DNA of 64,000 nucleotides, taken from Arsenicicoccus sp. oral taxon 190. GTDB taxonomy: Bacteria > Actinomycetota > Actinomycetes > Actinomycetales > Dermatophilaceae. A model generated the notes under the pieces. It saw only the letters and a program-made list of their open reading frames with translations. It was not told where the DNA came from and ran no database searches. Position 1 is the stretch's first letter. Every line of letters starts with the position of its first letter. The stretch spans positions 1,612,001 through 1,676,000 of the forward strand of contig NZ_CP012070.1 in assembly GCF_001189535.1 (NCBI RefSeq), written 5' to 3'. The position numbers and the translations under genes were made by a program. This document shows, piece by piece, positions 59,399-64,000 of the stretch.

Positions 59399-61380
59399 GC
59401 CGCGGGCCGCTGCTGCACCGCGCGGATCCGCGTCATGTCCATCTTGGGGGAGCGCTCCATCGTGTAGAGCCCGTTCTGCTCCTGGAAGGTGTCGGTGAGC
59501 TGGGTGTAGCAGTAGCCCGCGAGGTCAGGGCAACCCAGCAGGACGGTGGTCAACCCCTCGTAGCGGGAGTAGAACTCGCGCAGGTCCCGGACGCGCTGGC
59601 CGTAGCCCCACGAGCTCTCGCGGTCCTCCCCGGAGGCGCCGGGCCCGCCCGGCGCCCACCAGATCCCGCCGTACTCCGACATCAGGTAGGGCTGGCCGGC
59701 GTAGGCCACCGACCAGTCCTTGCCGGGCAGGTCGGCGAGCGGCTCGCCGGCCGCCAGCCCCTCCATGAGGACCCGGAACCGCCACGGCCGCTGCTCGTAG
59801 CAGTGCGCGTCGTAGACGTCGGTCTCGACCACCCGGTGCGACCACCCGGACGCGTCGATGACGGGCCGGGACGGGTCGATCGCCTTGGTGGCCAGGAACA
59901 TCGCGCGGGTCACGTCGTCCAGCACGGTGATGTCGTCGGTGAGGTCCTGCTCGGTCTCGTTGAGCGGGCACCACCCGATGATCGAGGGGTGGTTGACGTC
60001 GCGCTGCAGCACCTCGACCCACTGCGTGACGAAGGACGCTGTCGGAGACTGGATCTCGCCGTGGCCGTCGCGCATCTTGGCGCCCCAGTCGCCGAACTCT
60101 CCCCACACGAGGTAGCCCAGCCGGTCGGCGTGGTAGAGGTAGCGCTCCTCGAAGACCTTCTGGTGCAGGCGGGCTCCGTCGAAGCCGGCCGCCAGTCCCA
60201 GCCGGATGTCCAGCTCGAGCGCGGCGTCCGACGGCGCCGTCATGAGCGAGTCGGGCCAGTAGCCCTGGTCCAGCACCAGGCGTTGGAAGAGGCGCTCGCC
60301 GTTGAGCCGGATCTCGTTGCCGTGCACCGAGATCGACCGCAACCCGGCGTATGACGTCAGCTCGTCGACGACCGCCCCCTCGCGGTCGACCAGCCGCACG
60401 AGGAGGCCGTAGAGGTGGGGGTCGGCCGGGGACCACGGGCGGATCTCGCTGTCCGGCAGCGTGACTCGCATCCGCGGCGCGAGGTCGAGGTCGGATCGGG
60501 TGGCGGCAGCGGCGATCACGGTGTCGTCCGCCCCGCCATCCGGGCTCGCGGCGGCGTCGCCCACTCCTGCGGCGGCGTCGCCCAGTCCCGCGGCGCGGGT
60601 GACCTCGACGACGACCTGACCGCCGGCCAGGTTGGCGCTCAACGGGATCGACACGTCCAGGGCGCCACCGGCGAGGTCGGGCGTGACGTGCAGCCGCCGC
60701 ACGTGCACCGGCGGCACGGCCTCGAGCCAGACGGTCTGCCAGATGCCGGTGGTGCGGGGGTAGAAGCATCCGGAGGGGGCGTAGCTCGTGGCCTGCTTGC
60801 CCCGGGCCTGCGGGCCGCGGCGGGGGTCGCGCGCCCGCACCACGATCTCGACGGTGTCGCCCGGACCGACCCCGGCTCGCGACAGCGGGGCGGAGAAGGG
60901 CGTGAAACCGCCACGGTGCCGGGCGATCTCGATGCCGTTGGCCCACACGGTGGCGTCGTGGTCGACGGCGCCGAGGTGCAGCCAGGCGTCCGTCCCTCCC
61001 CACGACGCCGGCACCACCACCGTGCGGCGATACCAGACCGCCTCGTGGAAGTCCTCGTCCCCGACGCCGGACGCTGCCGACTCCGGGCAGAACGGCACGA
61101 GGATCCGCCCCGACAGCGGGCGGGACAGCAGCCCTCGCTCGTAGCCGCTGTCACCGCGGTCGCTCTCGAACTCCCACTCGCCGTTGAGGTTGAGCCACCG
61201 CGCTCGCACGAGCTGCGGCCGCGGGTGCTCGGGACGCGGCACGCCCGACCCGACCCCGACGGACAGGTCCGGCGCGGCCCCCACCGCCGGCTGGGGCGCC
61301 GGCCGCAGCGACGGGCGGCGGCGCCATACGGCCTGCTGCGCGCGCCAGGCGAGCCGAGCGAGCCGGGCCGCGGCGCTCAC
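59371..61380 (-). CDS. Glycoside hydrolase family 2 (beta-galactosidase/glucuronidase-like)
   Basis: The 669-residue protein has an N-terminal basic segment (about 45 residues), a jelly-roll sugar-binding domain (LNGEWEFESD, FHEAVWYRRT, VWANGIEIARHRGGFTPF), an immunoglobulin-like domain, and a TIM barrel. The acid/base Glu475 lies in PLNETEQ and the nucleophile Glu569 in MSEYGGIW. No signal peptide is seen, so it acts on imported sugars. GTG at 61380 overlaps the korB stop (GTGA), an odd coupling for a glycosidase. Confidence 0.88.
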   Translation of the reverse strand: MSAAARLARLAWRAQQAVWRRRPSLRPAPQPAVGAAPDLSVGVGSGVPRPEHPRPQLVRARWLNLNGEWEFESDRGDSGYERGLLSRPLSGRILVPFCPESAASGVGDEDFHEAVWYRRTVVVPASWGGTDAWLHLGAVDHDATVWANGIEIARHRGGFTPFSAPLSRAGVGPGDTVEIVVRARDPRRGPQARGKQATSYAPSGCFYPRTTGIWQTVWLEAVPPVHVRRLHVTPDLAGGALDVSIPLSANLAGGQVVVEVTRAAGLGDAAAGVGDAAASPDGGADDTVIAAAATRSDLDLAPRMRVTLPDSEIRPWSPADPHLYGLLVRLVDREGAVVDELTSYAGLRSISVHGNEIRLNGERLFQRLVLDQGYWPDSLMTAPSDAALELDIRLGLAAGFDGARLHQKVFEERYLYHADRLGYLVWGEFGDWGAKMRDGHGEIQSPTASFVTQWVEVLQRDVNHPSIIGWCPLNETEQDLTDDITVLDDVTRAMFLATKAIDPSRPVIDASGWSHRVVETDVYDAHCYEQRPWRFRVLMEGLAAGEPLADLPGKDWSVAYAGQPYLMSEYGGIWWAPGGPGASGEDRESSWGYGQRVRDLREFYSRYEGLTTVLLGCPDLAGYCYTQLTDTFQEQNGLYTMERSPKMDMTRIRAVQQRPAAYEQRPPAT

Positions 61381-62456
61381 CCGATGGTCCAGGTGTCCTT
61401 GCCCCGCAGCAGGGCCTCGAGGTCGTCGTCGCCGGCGGGCCCACCCGCGGCGGTGACGGCCCCGGCGATCTGGCCACGGACCAGGTCGTCGTAGGTGGGC
61501 CGGGACACCGAGCGGAAGACGCCCATCGGCACGTGCAGCTGCTCGCCGGAGTCCAGGCGGGACAGGGCGAACGCCTGCGTCGGGTCGTCGGCGCCCGCGT
61601 CGTGCACGACGATCCGCGAGGGGTCGGTGACGGAGTCCTCGTGGACGACCTCCAGCGAGCCGGAGTCGGAGCGCACGACGACCTGGTTGGCCCCGGCGCG
61701 CACCGGCTGACCGTCCTCCAGGTGCACGAGCCTGGCCGCGGCCTCACCGCGGTCCTTGAGCAGCTGGAAGGCGCCGTCGTTGAAGATCGGGCAGTTCTGG
61801 TAGATCTCGACGAAGGCGGTCCCGCGGTGCTCCGCCGCCGCGCGCAGGACCTCGATGAGGTGCTTGCGGTTGGAGTCCATGGTGCGGGCGACGAAGGTCG
61901 CGTCGGCGCCGAGGGCGAGCGAGAGCGGGTTGAAGGGCCGGTCCACGGAGCCCGCCGGGGTCGACTTGGTGACCTTGCCGATCTCGGAGGTGGGGGAGTA
62001 CTGCCCCTTGGTGAGGCCGTAGATCTGGTTGTTGAAGAGCAGGATCGTCATGTTGACGTTGCGGCGCATCGCGTGGATGAGGTGGTTGCCGCCGATCGAC
62101 AGCCCGTCGCCGTCGCCGGTCACGACCCACACCGACAGGTCGGGACGCGCCGTGACCAGGCCGGTGGCGATCGCCGGGGCGCGCCCGTGGATCGAGTGCA
62201 TCCCGTAGGTGTCGAGGTAGTACGGGAACCGCGAGGAGCAGCCGATGCCGGAGACGAAGGCGATGTTCTCGCGCTGCAGCCCGAGGTCGGGCAGGAAGGA
62301 CTGCACGGCGGCGAGCACGGCGTAGTCGCCGCAGCCGGGGCACCAGCGGACCTCCTGGTCGGAGGTGAAGTCCTTCTTGGACTGGGCCGGGGCGCCCTCG
62401 TCGAGACGGGGGACGCCGGCCAGGCCGTGGGTGGGTATGCCGAGATCGACGGTCAT
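61377..62456 (-). CDS. korB: 2-oxoglutarate:ferredoxin oxidoreductase beta subunit
   Basis: The 359-residue subunit binds thiamine diphosphate: RWCPGCGDYAV, GIGCSSRFPYYL, HGRAPAIATG, the Mg/TPP motif VTGDGDGLSIGGNH and NNQIYGLTKGQ. With KorA it makes succinyl-CoA and reduced ferredoxin, an oxygen-tolerant alternative to 2-oxoglutarate dehydrogenase in mycobacteria. The ATG at 62456 follows korA by five bases. The C-terminal 60 residues beyond the core are longer than in minimal homologues. Confidence 0.92.
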   Translation of the reverse strand: MTVDLGIPTHGLAGVPRLDEGAPAQSKKDFTSDQEVRWCPGCGDYAVLAAVQSFLPDLGLQRENIAFVSGIGCSSRFPYYLDTYGMHSIHGRAPAIATGLVTARPDLSVWVVTGDGDGLSIGGNHLIHAMRRNVNMTILLFNNQIYGLTKGQYSPTSEIGKVTKSTPAGSVDRPFNPLSLALGADATFVARTMDSNRKHLIEVLRAAAEHRGTAFVEIYQNCPIFNDGAFQLLKDRGEAAARLVHLEDGQPVRAGANQVVVRSDSGSLEVVHEDSVTDPSRIVVHDAGADDPTQAFALSRLDSGEQLHVPMGVFRSVSRPTYDDLVRGQIAGAVTAAGGPAGDDDLEALLRGKDTWTIG

Positions 62457-62461
62457 CGGGC

Positions 62462-64000
62462 TCAGGCCTCCTGGCTGGCGGGGGTGCTGGCGGGGGTGCT
62501 GGCGGGGGTTGGACTGGTGTCGGGAGCCGGGCTCGGCGCGTGGTGCGGGTCGAGCTCGTGCAGCGCCTCGTGGATCGCGTCGGACAGCGTGCTGGCCGTG
62601 AAGGGCAGGCCGCGCACCTGGGTCAGCGCCCGCACGTCGACGAGGTAGGCGGCGCGCAGCATCATCGTGAGCTGGCCGAGGTTCATCTCCGGCACGATGA
62701 CCCGCTCGTAGCGGCGCAGCACCTCGCCGAGGTTGGCCGGGAACGGGTTGAGGTGCCGCAGGTGCGCCTGCGCGACCTCCGCGCCGGTGTCGCGGGCATA
62801 GCGCACCCCGGCGCTGATCGGGCCGTATGTCGATCCCCACCCGAGCATGAGGACCTTGGCCTCGCCGGTGGGGTCGTCGACCTGCACGTCGGGGATGCCC
62901 GCGATGCCGGCGACCTTGGCGGCGCGCAGCCGGGTCATCCGGTCGTGGTTGTCGGGGTCGTAGGAGATCTCGCCGGAGACGTCCTTCTTCTCGATCCCGC
63001 CGACGCGGTGCTCCAGGCCCGCGGTGCCGGGCACGGCCCAGGGGCGGGCGAGCGTGTCGGGGTCGCGCAGGTAGGGGTGGAACACCGGGGTCCCGTCGGC
63101 GTCCTCGGCGTTGGGCTCGGTGGCGAAGCCGGGGTCGATCAAGGGCAGCTCGCGCACCGAGGGGACCTGCCACGGCTCGGAGCCGTTGGCGAGGTAGCCG
63201 TCGGAGAGCAGGAAGACCGGGGTGCGGTAGGTCAGCGCGATACGGACCGCCTCGAGCGCGGCGTCGAAGCAGTCGGACGGCGACTGCGCGGCGACCACGG
63301 GGACGGGCGCCTCGCCGTTGCGGCCGTACATCGCCTGCAGCAGGTCGGCCTGCTCGGTCTTGGTCGGGAGCCCGGTGGAGGGGCCGCCACGCTGGACGTC
63401 GACGATGACCAGCGGAAGCTCGAGGGAGACGGCGAGACCGACGGTCTCGGTCTTGAGCGCGACCCCGGGCCCGGACGTCGTGGTGACCCCCAGGGCGCCG
63501 CCGAAACTCGCGCCGAGCGCGGCACCGATCCCCGCGATCTCGTCCTCGGCCTGGATCGTGGTGACGCCGAAGCGCTTGAGCCCGGACAGGGTGTGCAGGA
63601 TGTCGCTGGCCGGCGTGATGGGGTAGGCGCCCAGCACCAGGGGCAGCCCGGCCTTGTGCGCCGCGGTCGCGAGGCCGTAGGCCAGCGCCGTGTTGCCGGT
63701 GACGTTGCGGTAGAGCCCGGCCCGCATCGGGGCGGGACCGATCTCGTAGGCGACCGCGAAGTCCTCCGTGGTCTCGCCGTAGGCGTGCCCGGCCTTGAGG
63801 GCGGCCAGGTTGGCCGCGAGGATGTCGGGCTTCTTGCCGAACTTCGCGGCGAGGAAGGTCTCGGTCGACTCCAGCGGGCGGGTGTAGAGCCAGGACAGCA
63901 GGCCGAGCGCGAACATGTTCTTGGCGCGCTGCTTGTCCTTGCGCGACAGCGGGAAGTCCGCGAGCGCCTCGACCGTGATCGAGGTGAGCGGCAGCGCGTG
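62462..64000 (-). CDS. korA: 2-oxoglutarate:ferredoxin oxidoreductase alpha subunit (5' end outside window)
   Basis: At least 512 residues of the fused gamma-alpha subunit are present. The gamma domain end (MFALGLLSWLYTRPLE, then FGKKPDILAAN) leads into the pyrimidine-binding alpha domain: GNTALAYGLATAA, YPITPASDILH, IQAEDEIAGIGAALGASFGGA, TTTSGPG and RGGPSTGLPTKTEQADLLQ. A transketolase-C-like domain follows. The C-terminus is a disordered Pro/Ser/Thr tail encoded by a 12-base tandem repeat. Confidence 0.92.
   Translation of the reverse strand, partial: HALPLTSITVEALADFPLSRKDKQRAKNMFALGLLSWLYTRPLESTETFLAAKFGKKPDILAANLAALKAGHAYGETTEDFAVAYEIGPAPMRAGLYRNVTGNTALAYGLATAAHKAGLPLVLGAYPITPASDILHTLSGLKRFGVTTIQAEDEIAGIGAALGASFGGALGVTTTSGPGVALKTETVGLAVSLELPLVIVDVQRGGPSTGLPTKTEQADLLQAMYGRNGEAPVPVVAAQSPSDCFDAALEAVRIALTYRTPVFLLSDGYLANGSEPWQVPSVRELPLIDPGFATEPNAEDADGTPVFHPYLRDPDTLARPWAVPGTAGLEHRVGGIEKKDVSGEISYDPDNHDRMTRLRAAKVAGIAGIPDVQVDDPTGEAKVLMLGWGSTYGPISAGVRYARDTGAEVAQAHLRHLNPFPANLGEVLRRYERVIVPEMNLGQLTMMLRAAYLVDVRALTQVRGLPFTASTLSDAIHEALHELDPHHAPSPAPDTSPTPASTPASTPASQEA
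62474..62509. repeat. 12-bp tandem repeat (3 copies) inside the korA 3' end
   Basis: GCTGGCGGGGGT is repeated three times without gaps. On the coding strand it yields Thr-Pro-Ala-Ser repeats near the KorA C-terminus. Confidence 0.8.

Overview
The window is one contiguous stretch of a very GC-rich, gene-dense bacterial chromosome. Codon use, ATGA/GTGA start-stop overlaps, many leaderless promoters, a DUF222/13E12-type HNH protein, KorAB, PPi-dependent phosphofructokinase, BioYMN and an all-menaquinone respiratory gene set point to an actinomycete, most likely order Micrococcales (Intrasporangiaceae/Dermatophilaceae-like). The family-level call is inference; no 16S gene is present. No prophage, insertion sequence, CRISPR array or plasmid module is visible, so this looks like core chromosome with a few odd accessory spots.

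Layout. 1-4654: partial alpha/beta hydrolase, HNH (13E12) protein, MmcQ/YjbR protein with a His-rich tail, divergent M13 peptidase. 4674-8265 (minus): coupled operon of a FemX-like aminoacyltransferase, an alanine-racemase-like PLP protein and isochorismate synthase. 8346-27696 (plus): menG, a MenJ-like reductase, all fourteen complex I genes nuoA-N, and a polyprenyl diphosphate synthase. Menaquinone synthesis thus brackets the enzyme that reduces it. 27958-32404: PLP protein, aldonolactone oxidase, polytopic membrane protein. 32571-38277: a membrane protein with two degenerate GGDEF domains, HtpX, aminopeptidase N. 38337-39957: AEC transporter, YajQ, tRNA-Tyr. 40040-44416: a KdpD/KdpE-like pair next to a KimA-like potassium permease fused to a C-terminal OB-fold, with an 11-bp-period direct repeat between them. 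44504-49471: CoA transferase, BtuF-like binding protein without signal peptide, malic enzyme, MFS transporter. 49503-54396: Gfo/Idh/MocA oxidoreductase, YigZ, AbrB-type membrane protein, and the bioYMN biotin transporter behind a BioQ-type operator. 54508-59398: PPi-phosphofructokinase, a DUF559-like protein, a PadR/membrane-protein pair and an aminotransferase, with three related 56-bp palindromes. 59371-64000 (minus): korA-korB and a coupled glycoside hydrolase family 2 gene.

The best candidates for something undescribed are: the three covarying 56-bp palindromes placed 13-18 bases after stop codons; the permease/OB-fold fusion beside its two-component system; the tandem degenerate-GGDEF protein; an alanine-racemase homologue lacking the catalytic-tyrosine motif in a FemX operon; a 47-bp repeat that supplies the stop codon and last residues of two unrelated genes; and a sequence-wide bias in which rare codons occur mainly inside CATAC/GTATG.
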